A DNA stretch of 64,000 nt from Climacium dendroides (GCA_950106755.1 OX467084.1:4216001-4280000), one strand, 5' to 3'. Numbered from the stretch's first letter, positions 45,480 to 57,345 are shown. Program-made: numbers and translations. Notes: generated from the letters alone by a model not told the origin.

Positions 45480-48330
45480 CTTCTAGGTGAAACCTTGGTT
45501 TTGTCCTAAAGACAACTTTGATGTCCCCTAACATTAGAAAAATAATGGAGTCTAAACAAGGCCACCACATTTGGAGGAGTAGAGCGAATAAAACAATAAT
45601 TTTATTATAAATTGTAAAAAAAATGAACATCTCAATCTAACATGGCACCTAAGGTTTAAATTTAATAGCCTACTTGAGGTCCCATTCTTCTTCTAATGTA
45701 GGGAGCTTCAAAGTCAATTTTTCCAAAAAGTGGATTTTTGTCCATATTTAAAGAAAGTCACCATATACACTTTGAAGACTTGGGTATTCTCATAATCTAG
45801 CCCTTGCAACAAGATTTTGAGAAAATTGAGGTTTTAGAAGGTCCTTTGGGTGTCTCTCATTGAATATGGACAAAAATTAGGTTTTCTTCTGAATCAATTC
45901 TAATGCCCACTAATGACAGTATTTGAAAATTGTTGATCTTCATGTGAAAGTAATGGTGGGCCCCATCCATTTAAGTTTTCTCTTCACTACATGATGGATA
46001 GATACTACTTTTTGAACTTGAAAGGAATTTTCAAAGATCTTTTGAGAAATATTTGCACTTGTGCTTATTACTAGCACCAAAAATTTAAATAAGTAGGTCA
46101 TTAATCCCTTAAATGTCCAATTTTTTTTAAAATTTACTTATTTTTCCTACAACTTTGTACAAACACACTACTTTCTTCATTTTCATTAACCCCTGAAGGG
46201 AGACTTAAATTGGATTTCGGGCACATAACTACGGTCTCAATTTTTGTTAAGATTTTTTTTAATTTCAAAGATAAAAAAGTGATTATCTTTGTGGGAATAT
46301 AAATTTTTTTGCAATCGGTGTCCAAGGACAAAAGTTATGCCTATATAAGTTTAAAACAACAAAGGGCCTTGAAAAAATAACTTGTAGGATTCATTGTTGA
46401 ATGCAATTTTTACAATTTAAAAAAAGTTCCATATGGTTTAATTTTCTTGTTAAAACAATCTCATCATTGGGATTAGTAAATTTTAATTTCATCTTAGAGA
46501 TATTAATAATTTAGATTTTCCTTCTATCTAGTACCTACTTTTACTTAACAAATTTTTTAAGAATGAAAATTAAGTGTTTTTGAAATTTTTTTCTTTCCTA
46601 AACTCTCAACTCAATTACCCACCATAATGATTTAAACCCAAGAACTCTATAGTACAAAAGAATGAAGTCAAGAAGGTTCATAGTCAAATAATCTAGTCCC
46701 ACAATGTGCTAAAAAAATTGTTTTCTTCACTTTAAATGCAGATATCTTATAATCTGTGCAAGCAAAATTTCTGAAATTTATTCCACACATTCTCATACTA
46801 TTTAGGTGTAAGATCCTATGGTTAGATGTAAAAAAAATTCAATTTATGTACTCTTTGCAATAGTAATGACAATTTTGAGAGTTTTATAACGGAAAAAAAA
46901 CATGATTTTTACTGGTTAACTTCATAACAAAGGAAAATTGTTTTCCTTTCTTTTAATATTTAAGCATTCCCTTATATTGAGATGTTTTTATATATATACT
47001 CTCTTAGCTAACAATTATGATAAACTTATGATCATTAAATTTTAAAATGTTGAAAATTCCAAATGACTATCACTTCTATCTCATCAATTTGAAAGCTCAT
47101 GATTTTCTACTCCAATACAGCTCAAGCCCTATCTACGACCAAATAGTTAGTTGTAGCTATTAGTTAATTTGTTTCAATAAAGTTAGTAGTAGCAGAGTGC
47201 AACTACAATTTTGGATTGTGAACAATAGAGTTATTCGTAAAGTCCCAGTTTGGGGGGATTTTTTCACAAATTTCCTCCGATGGAGTGAAAACGCAAAATC
47301 AGTTGGAGTTTTGAAACTCCCACCAACAGATGGAGAGTTCTGCGATACTTGGGGAATACCCGGTGATGTCATCTCCTTTACACCACCTCGTTTAAACTTT
47401 GTCCGACGGAAAGCGAAGTGCCTACTTTTGCATTGCGCTCGCAACTTCGTTGAATGTCAGGGCCAGACGCACATCGACATTGTACACTCATGATTACTGT
47501 AGTGGGTTTCGAAACTTGATCTTGATCATTCTTAGGGTCAAGCCAAATTGGTTTGTCATTGTTGGTATTCATCCAGTTTCGGTGAGTTCTGGTGTTACGG
47601 CGATCTGTTAGGGTAGAGATTTTGGTGAGTTCTGGTGTTATGGCAATTTATTAGGGCGGAGATGGATAGAAGCTCATCAAATTCGTCGTCCTCATCAGAG
47701 AGTGATGAGGAGCAGGCTATGCTTGCCATTCAATTAACAATGCACAGGACAACGGAGCTCCTTCACACAAACGAATTGGAAGAAGGTGGGTAGGAGTCAG
47801 TGAACCCCAACGAAGGTGTTCGTGATGTGTTAGGATCCCTGAGGTCTACTCCAACTCTGTTTAAGTTTCTAACAAATTTCTCCATCCTTGAATTCGTGGA
47901 ATTGTGCCAATTGGTTTGTCCGACAATTTATTACTCTTTTATAATCGGGTTTAAACCCTAGTTTTGGGTACTTTACGAATAACTCTATTAGAGCAAGAAA
48001 CATCATGCAATTTTCATAGCATTTGTCATAAACTCATTGTCTTATGAACTTAGAAAAAAATATTTAAAAATGAAATAAAATAGAGATAATTAGTACATTA
48101 GAAATAATTATCATCAAAATTTCTAACACTATAAAAATGTAGGTCAAGATATTTATGAAATAGCATGACAATTTTTTTGAAGAAAACAAACACTTTGACA
48201 ATTTGTAAAAAATAGGAAAAATAATTTGCAAAGAAACTAAAAATTGACCATTTAAAAGGACTTTATGGTGATGGGATTACACAAAAAGAATGATCTTGAA
48301 ACTATCTTCAATATTCAAAAATACTCGCAC
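45480..48330. repeat. R1 repeat, copy 2
   Basis: Same orientation as 9718-13162. It retains the empty site of the 1349-bp CACTA element near 46430 and the uninterrupted target of the large CACTA element at 45480-45482, but carries its own insertion at 47226-47987. Confidence 0.85.
47226..47987 (+). mobile_element. Non-autonomous element with Harbinger-like fragment, 762 bp
   Basis: Absent from R1 copy 1 (near 12830). The ends are inverted repeats starting AGAGTTATTCGTAAAGT, with TA next to GAGTT at both sides. A frame from ATG 47662 reads a Ser-rich, acidic start, stops at a TAG (47791), then continues in the same frame as VRDVLGSLRSTPTLFKFL and NFSILEFVELCQLVCPT. That resembles the region before the catalytic core of plant PIF/Harbinger transposases. 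The core itself is deleted. The class call is by eye. Confidence 0.65.
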
Positions 48331-51195
48331 AAAGAAGTCCTATTTGCATAAACGTGGAGGATATAAAATAATGTATTTTTTGATGCCCTTTAGTAGGGAT
48401 ATTCTTGCCTAGTGTAGAAATAAACAAACCACCAAAATTTCAACTCTAAATCATTCAATTTAGGTACTTTGAATATAGTGAAAACCCATAAACCTCAAAT
48501 TGTGACAACTAATCAAAATTTATTTTTAAATTTTATATATTTTTTGAGATATGAAATATAATGTATCTAATTACCATCAAGTATTTAAGTTAGAAATCTT
48601 TAATAAAAATTTCATGTTCATCAAATTTGTCCTTTGAAAATTATAGTAGATGATAAGAACATCACTCCAATTGTGATGAAAAATAGAATTGGTGTTTCTT
48701 GGAACCATCCACTAATGATAAAATGTCCTTGTGTTTTCATTGAACTAGATCTCATATTTCATTGTACTTTCATAAAATGATATCTTTTGCTATCCCCACT
48801 AGATGAATTATTCAAATGATGATTTTTTTGGATAAGAACATTTGCTTAATGAAGTTTAAGCCATTCAATAATTTTTTTGATATACACAATGTAATTCTAT
48901 GAATTTTCAAAGTTGAAAACATAAAGTACCAATTTAGTTGTTTATGCCCCCTAGACTTTTTTTAAGCAACACCCTTGAAGCATGAAATGTTTAACTTCCA
49001 TTGATTGCCTTCGAGAGCTTTTCAATTCCCATTGGTTGCTCTCAATACCTTATGGCATTTTAAATGAAGATTATTGGCAATTCATCGCTAAAATATAGAT
49101 GGTGGAATTAGAATATAGTTGATTTTGGAGGCCTTTGTTTTATTTGTATATTAACTACCATTCCCATATATAATGCAATGGGATTCATTTGTTTATTTCA
49201 AAAAACAAAAAATAAAAGAATGATAAAAATAAAAAAATAAAAAAATAAAAAAAATAAAAAAATAAAAAATTGATAAAAAAACAAAAAATAAAAAATTGAT
49301 AAAAAAATGTTGATTTTTAAATCTATGCACAAACTAGACTTTTTAACAATTACCAGACACCCGCTATTACTTGAAGATCCAAAAGTACATTCATTACATT
49401 AATTTATAGTCCCATTAGTAAGGGTGGAAGTTGGGAATTAGCATCACCTAAAAATTATTGTCACCACAATATTATATTATTGTGGAAATTGATACAATAC
49501 TGTCAATACATTAACCCCTAAATATTTTGGATTGTATTTTTGCCAAAATTGCTCCAAAACTACCATTTCTAGTACCATACATATAGAATATATGAAGAAA
49601 AATCAATTTCAAAAAACTTTAGGATGAAAAGGCAATCTACTTCAATATTGTTTCAATAATAAAGAATGTCTATCGATGAAGATATATACTTTTTCAATTA
49701 CAAACAACCCATTGCTTTTGTGTGTCAATTAGATATTTGTTTGTTAGGTGTGATAAAATTTGGATTCCAACTTGAGTGTGTACAGGTTATTCTCCTATTA
49801 GTTATAGCTAAGAATTTATTTGTTACCAATAATCATTCCTAATAAAAGATAAGAATCAATTATTATTTGTACTCATCTGCCTAAATTCAATGCGATTGGG
49901 TCCTTTATGCTTTAGAGAAGTTGGCTTTACAAGTTCTACATGCTCTCTAGTTGTATTTTAGATGTTTTTGCTAGCCTAGTTCATGTTGATAGAATTAAAT
50001 TGAATATCTTTATAATAGGGATGTTATAGGCTTTAACTATGTCATAGTTTAAAATATCTTTTGCAAAAGATGCTTTAACTATGTCATAGCTTTTATCTTT
50101 CCCACCACTCACTCTCAAAAATATGTTCTACTATGTATTACAACTAAATGCATCTGATGTACATGTAATCATAAACAATAGCAAGCTATAGAAAATCATA
50201 CTAAAAAGATTCCAAAGACTCCAAACATAAGTGTAGTTCTTTTTATCAATTTATTTTTATATTTATATGATCATGTTAAGTACTAGAAAAAAAATTCAAA
50301 TTTTATGCAAATGTTCTTTTGAACAACAACAAAACAATGAATTTATAACCATAAGAAGAAGAACTTGAACTTTGAATTGTTTGTTTTATAATTGTTTTAA
50401 ATTGTGAGCAATGATTAAAATTGGAAGTTGTTTGAGAGATGAGTAGTAAACTTGGTCTCTACCTTCTTCCACTTGAAGCAAAGGAGATGTAAGATGTTGG
50501 AGTTGCACCTCTTGCCAGGCCCTAAACTTTTCCATGCAATTGAAGTTTCAGTGTTGGTAAATTGAACTTCAATAAAATAATGCAAACCCATTCCAAATAT
50601 GACTCTTAGCCACAGACTCATGTAGCCACTTCTCCCAACCTAAACCCTAAGTAAGAGCGAGAAAATATGAATAGATTTGCTCCTTCATTAGGTTTTTTGG
50701 TGAGATTCAATTTTCAATTCTCATATGAGTGCTACTTCATAATAAAGTACTTGAAGAGGCCTTGAATATGTGAACATGCCATATCTAATCTAGTTCATAC
50801 AAGTATGTAATGCAACTCTTTACAAAGTGGAAACAAAAGAGTGAATCTAAAAAATTGCAAATCAAACAGCAATTTTACTTGCATAGAAGTTGTACTTTGT
50901 TTGTGTTGGAAGAACGCCACAAATTGTTCTCGGGTTAGTCCCCAATCCATTACCACAAGGCACAAGCTTCAAAATCCAAGTGAAAGAATAGCTTTGAACT
51001 CTTGGTGAATGCAAGTGACACTTGTAACCTTGCCCGTACCACAAAAGAAAACTTGGCACTAAACTCAAATGGTACCCAGTTTTGGTGCTTGGAGGAGTTC
51101 ATGCTAGGTTTATTTAAAGGCAAAGCCAATTGGCCAAATTTTTAACATTGTTCATCTGATATGCCATATTTTTGAGAAACTAAGACTCCTAGTCT
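48331..51195. other. AT-rich stretch, no gene called
   Basis: Long A and T runs, including a (TAAAAAA)n-like stretch at 49196-49315. A short minus-strand frame from ATG near 51102 (MNSSKHQNWVPFEFSAKFSF) follows a CCAAT and TTTAAATA pair, but it has only 50 codons and no known domain. Confidence 0.35.
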
Positions 51196-51232
51196 CTAGT
51201 TTGAGGTACTTTGCGATTAACTCTTTTATATC
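51196..51232. mobile_element. Solo terminal repeat related to the 47226 element
   Basis: TTTGAGGTACTTTGCGATTAAC followed by TC is a diverged match to the right end of the 47226-47987 element (TTTGGGTACTTTACGAATAAC). No partner end was found nearby. Confidence 0.45.
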
Positions 51233-52393
51233 AATTTTTTTAATTTCAACCTAAATTTAGGATTGTATCCAATAAGCCATGCCTAACCAAGTTGATATAT
51301 GAAACTTAAGGCACTAGTATTGAATTATAAGCAAAGGATTGCAACATATTTATAAAAAGAATGAGTACATTTTTTCTCTACACTTATTAGTGGATCTATG
51401 TTCTATAAATTATTAGACAAACATTGTCATCTCATTCATATAATTATCACTCTTTCATCTTCTCACTTCGTAATCCAACTTCCAGCCATTATCTAGCTAC
51501 ATAAATCATCCCTCTATCATCGGATTCATCAACAAGGAACTTGCCTTTATCACTAGATTTATGATTATGTACACGTTCTACATTGAAAACAAAATAATTT
51601 CCATAAGTGGCAATAGTCCAGTGAGGTAGTACTATTCCTAGCTCTCTGACTACCTTCTATAAACTATTGCATTTAGTGTTGTAGCGTTTTAATGGAATCA
51701 ACTAGCTTTTTAACTTCTTTCCTGAAAAGTTCCAATGTAGTGAGGTACCGCCAAAATGAATGAAATTGACGTTAGTGTTTTCCAAATGAGTGTCAAATTG
51801 ATGAAACTGGCAAAGTTTCAAAGAGATTGGAAATTTGGAACTGTCATGGGCCTCTCTATCTGGAGCTTGAGATCGATCTACTCTAATCCGGCCTAATTCT
51901 GAACACTTGAATGCCACCATTTTGAGATTGAATCCAAGTGGCAGAAGAAGCGTCACTCACTCAGAACTCGGAACGATTTGTCCGTACCATTGACGCACAC
52001 ACATACGCGTCAAACTATCGATGATGAAATAAAAAGCACACATACATGACTAGTACGCGGAAAATGCATTTTTCATCGATCAAGTCATATAATACCAATT
52101 GATGACTGTCTATCAACATTGCTGACTTAATAAATTATTGATGCATGGCACGACATCTGGTGCGGGCCCTCTAGGAAAATGCCGTCACTAAATCAACCCT
52201 GAATATATAATAGCCTTGTAATCATTGATTTCGGTATCTGTATGCGCCCGTCTCGTTGGCCCTTCTGTGTTGAATGCCAAAGGAACACAGCTTCAATTTC
52301 GATCACGTGGACGGGTGACGTGATCGAAAAAACAATTCGATGCTGATTTTATGACGATTTCATTTGACCGGAATAAGCTACCTATTGATCGAC
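51233..52393. other. Intergenic, no gene seen
   Basis: AT-rich until about 51950, then more balanced. Short minus-strand frames (such as 51702-51956) have no recognisable domain. Confidence 0.35.
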
Positions 52394-52396
52394 TAC

Positions 52397-52730
52397 ACTA
52401 ATGATGATAAATAGTGTTATGTTGTGATTAGTGTTATCTCGGTCACTCTTTTATCCCGGTAACTTCAATTAATTGGCATTTAGTATTGTAGTAATTTTTT
52501 TTAAGTAGTAACTTTTTTAGCATGTAATAGGTTTCTTGGGTTCATACATTTTTCTTTGCATTTTGATGAAATAGTTAGGTAATACTAAATGTAAACTTGT
52601 AAAACAATTATACTCAATAGTTGACAAATAGTGTCTATGTTGACATTTACTATTGGTAACATTAACCGGATTGTTGACAATTAGTGTTATGCTTCGTAAT
52701 TAGTGCCAATACTATTTATCATCATTAATG
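52397..52730. mobile_element. MITE, 334 bp, TAC target duplication
   Basis: The ends are inverted repeats built on TAATGATGATAAATAGT, and ATTAGTGTTAT is repeated inside in both halves. TAC flanks both sides (52394-52396, 52731-52733). It has no coding sequence. A 3-bp duplication and ends close to CACTA or CATTA fit a CACTA-like MITE. Confidence 0.7.
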
Positions 52731-53104
52731 TACCGTTCTCAATCACTTAATATTAAAATGTATTGATAAAATTAATGAACTCAATTGATCTAGCTAGGTA
52801 AAGATCGATGGCTATATTCTCAACGCATGGCAAGAATATATATACATAGATTCTTAATCTGAAGGTATGTAAGCAACGTGCCTCCGTACGTGAAGCTAAT
52901 GCTCGTATTACTCCTGTACCATCCCGGACTATATACATGACTAATTATTTCACGAAATTATGTCGTCGTTTCGAACTTCAGATTGAAACTGTTTAATTAA
53001 CTGAAGAATTCCCAGTGCATGAGTCTGAAAAAGTTCCTTGGTCGAATGAGTAAATTAAAAGAGTTATTAAAAGTTATTGATAAAATAATGTTCTGTTTGC
53101 TATC

Positions 53105-53482
53105 ATGACCGATCACAACCAGAGATCCTCATGGAGCTCAACCATTCAGACGGCTAGGAATTCAGATTTTAAGAATATGTATAGAATTGATTCAATGAAA
53201 CCCAAACGGATGCTTCAGGTAATTTTGTTGCGAGGGGCATTGATGCAGCAGAAGGAACCCGCTAGCCGCAAGCTGGGTTGTGCCGCCCCTTGCAGACAGA
53301 CCAAAGATTACAATGCGTGGGACTCAAGCTTCCAATTGGTGGTAATGCGCTTCCATGCGTTATCAATTGCTAGCAATTGCTGTGAAATCGTGCGCTTTTG
53401 CACGGAATCATATAACTTGACACAAGCAAAACCTCCAAACTGTCTCAAATTAGTAGTGTTTTATCAGACTCAAGTGCAGTGA
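53105..53482 (+). CDS. Possible 125-residue protein, unrecognised
   Basis: The frame opens at an ATG at 53105 (MTDHNQRSSWSSTIQTARNS) and closes at 53482. A good donor (CAG|GTAATT) sits at 53218-53219, so only the first 38 codons might be coding or it might be the leader exon of the gene at 53629, whose acceptor-like TTGCAG ends at 53605. The frame does not continue into the 53629 protein across that splice. It has scattered Cys residues but no clear motif. It could be a chance frame. Confidence 0.25.
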   Translation: MTDHNQRSSWSSTIQTARNSDFKNMYRIDSMKPKRMLQVILLRGALMQQKEPASRKLGCAAPCRQTKDYNAWDSSFQLVVMRFHALSIASNCCEIVRFCTESYNLTQAKPPNCLKLVVFYQTQVQ

Positions 53483-53628
53483 CCTGAACTTCACTGCCTT
53501 GTTCCGAGTCATAAACTTGCTGTGAAGTCGTTGTCTTCACATTGCTTTCAATTCTGTAGCGCCTTGCTGTACTAAACCTTGCTTTGATTAATTATCGTGT
53601 TGCAGTTCGTGAATTGCACGCAGAGATC

Positions 53629-53988
53629 ATGGTGTGTCTGCCGTTTCCAATCACTGCTCTCTCTCCAGATCCAACACCGGGTGACCACCGCTGCCTGGGA
53701 CCGAACTGCCCACACTGCAACAAGAGGACCATCTACTTAGGAAACGAATGGTCTCCCATCGAGATTCCTTACGTACTCACAGTGGTTACTGCCCCGGGTC
53801 AAACAGATGCAACTAAGCCAAAGGGAAGCAGCTGCTGCAGTGATCGGCACCCCGGCCGAACCGTTTCGGTAGCTAGAGCACAATCCCTTAGACGTGGATA
53901 TCGATTTGCTTGCCTTCTCAAGACTAGGACTCTAGGACTACTATCATATCTTTGGAAGACGTACGTACATGCACGGAATCAACTCTGA
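53629..53988 (+). CDS. Small H-x-C / C-P-x-C protein, long C-terminal extension
   Basis: The ATG at 53629 opens 119 residues starting MVCLPFPITALSPDPTPG. The cluster HRCLGPNCPHCNKR begins near residue 21 and equals the last cluster of the 40009 protein, including DPTPG before it. The 40009 protein stops after NKR; this one runs on for about 86 residues, with SCC near residue 67 and a basic C-terminal end. The leader TTCGTGAA...GAGATC (53606-53628) is shared with the 17701 and 40009 genes and follows TTGCAG, a likely splice acceptor. No TATA box was found close by. The first cluster of the family is missing here. Confidence 0.55.
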   Translation: MVCLPFPITALSPDPTPGDHRCLGPNCPHCNKRTIYLGNEWSPIEIPYVLTVVTAPGQTDATKPKGSSCCSDRHPGRTVSVARAQSLRRGYRFACLLKTRTLGLLSYLWKTYVHARNQL

Positions 53989-54868
53989 ATTCATGCTGTC
54001 CAAATTAATAGTCAGTGACTTCACCGGTTTCGAGCTAGATACCGGACGATAGATGTGATTTAAGGGCACTGCAGTGGCTCGATCAGGTACGGAAAGTACA
54101 TGCCCTGGCTTGTGTATTTTTTGTTCCAAGTCAATAAAAGAACTTATTCTACCACGGAAGTATGATCAATTAGCTTTAGTTAGTACTATTGAATTAGACG
54201 CATATATATGACGTAAGTAACTTAATAAGTTAAGTCGAGGGTATAGTCATAACTGTCCTATATAGGAGAAGAATGAATTGGAAGGACGATGCAATCTAGG
54301 ACTCAGTGCGTTCTCTGACACCCGTCTGTACATGATGCTCATCTGTGAATGCTGAAAGCATTCTGGTCAAATACTATAGTGTGAAGTTCAGGATCACATT
54401 TGACAGATATAACGATATAATTATGTAAAATGCAATTCCCTGTGTGGGTCTCCCTTTTCCCAGGCCACCGATGTTCAAAATAAGACTTCTGTGCAGATCA
54501 CCTGCTCATAAGGAAGGAAAGGGAAGTAGCAAATGTTGAGATTCGTGGGTAAATATGAGACGCGAAGAGAATTGCAAACAGGCATTCTCCACAATTCAAG
54601 GAATCCGAAACCCCTATAGATGAGACCCTGGTTCAAGTGGCAAAATTTCAAGAGATTAGCACATTTCCCGACACCTGTCTAAAACCTCAGATCTATACGA
54701 TTTGAGTCCTGGTTTTAAGAGCTCTGAGCTCTTGAATATCGGAATAGCTCCCACTAATCACGCACTACGAAACTGAAATTGGCTTCAGTAACGGTCCCGA
54801 CCGGTTGATGTACCTTGATTAGCAAGGTGTGTAACCTAGCGCGCGAACCTTGATCAACAACCCACCCA
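53989..54868. other. Intergenic, no gene seen
   Basis: Balanced composition. No supported gene or element. Confidence 0.35.
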
Positions 54869-54897
54869 CCCGGTATCGCCCTCCCGGTCTCCCTGTG
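54869..54897. mobile_element. Half of a MITE related to the 37978 element
   Basis: GGTATCGCCCTCCCGG followed by TCTCCCTGTG equals the right terminus of the 37978-38163 MITE. The matching left half is absent, so this is a deletion remnant. Confidence 0.75.
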
Positions 54898-54986
54898 AGC
54901 CATAGGGTTGATCAAACATGTGGTCCAAGGTTCTATTCGGCTATCAATTTAATTTCCACCGCTGGCACGTTTTCCAACTCAAGACC

Positions 54987-56746
54987 GCTGTGGGAATAAT
55001 TACAATCCATAATACTGGAGTAATTCTTTGTGCTAGATTTGATTCCTGAATTTGTACAAAACGTCAATCTCGTCAATCGGCAGACTGTGTGACTTCCACG
55101 GCTTTGGCACTTGTCTCATTATTTGCAATTCAAAAACTTTTCAACCTAAGTTTAATAGAAATTGCCTTCAACAAGCTTTGCAGCCAACTGTAAACGCTAA
55201 GTACAAGCATCCTCAATGCAAGCGGTATCCTGGCACTGTAACTCTCGCTGTAACGTACTCTATTAGGAAGGTGGGGCCAGTCGGAGCTAGAGCTTGAAAA
55301 CAAGACCCTAGCTACGCAACCTGTATCAGGCTCTGCAGTTTGGAGTCCGCGTTAAACTTCTTGCCTGTAAATTTACTAGGAATTGCTAAACAATTTGATT
55401 TGCAATTTTAACCATAAGAGACAAAAGAGTCCACCTTCCTGCAATCACCCAACTGAACACTGCCCTATTAACTTAATATGGACAGTCTCGACTCTGGGTG
55501 ACCATTGACATGATGCTACAGTACAGTGGATTGAAAGCCATTATGATCGTCTCTTGTAATTTAATGATCAGCGGTGAAAATTCTGAGTATCTTGGTAGTT
55601 CCCCACTTCTCCAAGAAACTGTCTAGCATTTCATGATTTAGAATTATGTTTCAACTTCGAATGCCTGGTTGTGCGCAGCAAACATCGGGTCCGCAGAAAT
55701 TTTTAAATTAAATGAGAAGTTCGGCTATGGCGGCAGGCCGACATGGCAGATCGAACAGGCGAATTGCTTCAGCGACTACATGCATGCGTCTTAGAAGGGA
55801 ACAACAGTTATTGATACGTTGATGCGCTTTGAACTTCGAGGAAATTGATACCCAGAGAATTGCGTGTCGGTTTTACACTCTTATATCGTACTCTGCCTCT
55901 TTCTACTCACTAGTAGGATGGGAGTAGTAAACACTATCCAGTCGCACTGATCACTCGGCACGGGCTAAGCTTCATCCACAGTGTTGGATCAGGTGACTCA
56001 GTGCATCCGAAATCTTTGTGAAATTTCAGTTTGACAGGTCAAGAACTCCTCCACCGACACAACTCAAACTCTTCGCCATATCCTGAATGTAGATCTCCTG
56101 GGTTGGAAAGTACGTAACTTCAATGACGAGTTAGTTGCCGAAGTAGGCAACTGAAACTCTGGCCCGTCTAATGCTATGTAGAATCTACCAAATCTAAGAA
56201 TTTTTTTTCACCCAAACTTACAATCTACATGACCCAGATGATTCAGTCCCTTCGTGAGATCGAGGTCGTGAACTCACTTCTAGAATATTTCAGTTTGAGA
56301 GGTCACGATCTCCTCTTACGAACACATCTAAATCCCTTCTCCAAATCCACACAGCAGAAATTTAGGGATGGAACGTAACCAAACTGACAAGTTAGTTGCC
56401 GACGTAGGCAACTGAAATTCTGACAGGAAATCTATCAAATCAATGATGCTCTTAGCATGAGACTTACAAGCTGCAAACATGATCACCGGTTATTCTAGAT
56501 TACGAAACCTGATTCAGCAGACACTGCAGCCGACTAGAAAATTTATATATATTTGAGGAGAATTTAGACTCTCTTTCATCGTAGAGGGATTTGAATACAT
56601 TTGCAATCACCCAGTCATTGCACGGACACGAGACTTTTCTTGAAATTGGTTTCCAATTTCTAGATCATAGACTTGACATTAGCAAGAGGAACCAGACATA
56701 CAATTATCAACTAGTCGAAGTGAAGACATAATTTTGCTTTTCGTAT
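54987..56746. repeat. Segmental duplication A, copy 2
   Basis: Nearly identical to 13163-15220 except for the exchanged internal segment (about 55292-55392 here). It lies just upstream of the 57049 gene, whereas copy 1 is 2.5 kb upstream of the related 17701 gene. Confidence 0.9.
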
Positions 56747-56980
56747 CGTTTTTTCTAGAAGTGTAATCATAATTCTGCAGACGAGCTCGACTTCCTTCTC
56801 TTGTCTAACCCTCCAGTTTACGACGCTTCCAGTACGCCTAGTGAGCTCAGAGCTCCTAGAAACGATTTCGTAAGTGCTTAGAAGGATTGTGTTTGGGTAA
56901 AGTTAAGATCCTGCCCGGAGAATACACCACTTCGAAAATTACCTGGTCTTGCACAACACCCTCCGTTGTACGTCAACCAA

Positions 56981-56986
56981 TATATA
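56981..56986 (+). promoter_or_regulatory. TATA box of the 57049 gene
   Basis: TATATA in CCAATATATAGTTT, 63 bp before the ATG, which implies a short leader. It does not match the promoters of the other family members. Confidence 0.5.
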
Positions 56987-57048
56987 GTTTAGCTTCAACA
57001 TACTCATATAACACCATAGCTTGCCTGGGCACAGCTGCTCTCATAGTC

Positions 57049-57345
57049 ATGGAAAAGCTTTACCGCTTTCTAGTAGTCTGGCCTAGTGGATCAAGTCCGG
57101 GAGAAGGTAATCGCCATTCCGAATTGCCAGGACATAGCCACGGCATAGCTTGCGCAGACCTGAAAGAGCAGGTTGGGCCAGATGAGATCTTTCATTCCAG
57201 TCGATGCGCAAGCAGATTCATGTCCGTGGCGTTCTCTGACCCCGTTCACTACTGCAAGACCATCCCTTGTGATTACTGCGGTAAAGATTGGCCTCACCGG
57301 ACAATCGAATTCGCTGGAAGGCCGAGATTAGCACGGTGTGTATGA
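57049..57345 (+). CDS. Small Cys/His protein, divergent member of the family
   Basis: The ATG at 57049 opens 98 residues starting MEKLYRFLVVWPSGSSPGEG. GNRHSELPGHSHG stands where the 17701 gene has NHYCNLPGCPIC, so the first cluster has lost its Cys residues. LKEQVG then matches PKETVG. The second cluster HYCKTIPCDYCGKDW is well kept and matches HKCSVIPCEVCGKTW. A tail of about 20 residues follows. The same order in one frame is the best guide to what the broken 17701 gene once encoded. The frame is open for 54 codons upstream of this ATG, but the TATA box at 56981 favours the 57049 start. Confidence 0.55.
   Translation: MEKLYRFLVVWPSGSSPGEGNRHSELPGHSHGIACADLKEQVGPDEIFHSSRCASRFMSVAFSDPVHYCKTIPCDYCGKDWPHRTIEFAGRPRLARCV

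Noticed and set aside
47160..47611. Overlapping frames on both strands across the left half of the 47226 insertion
   Set aside because: They cross the insertion border or lie in its non-coding part; only the 47662 frame resembles a transposase.
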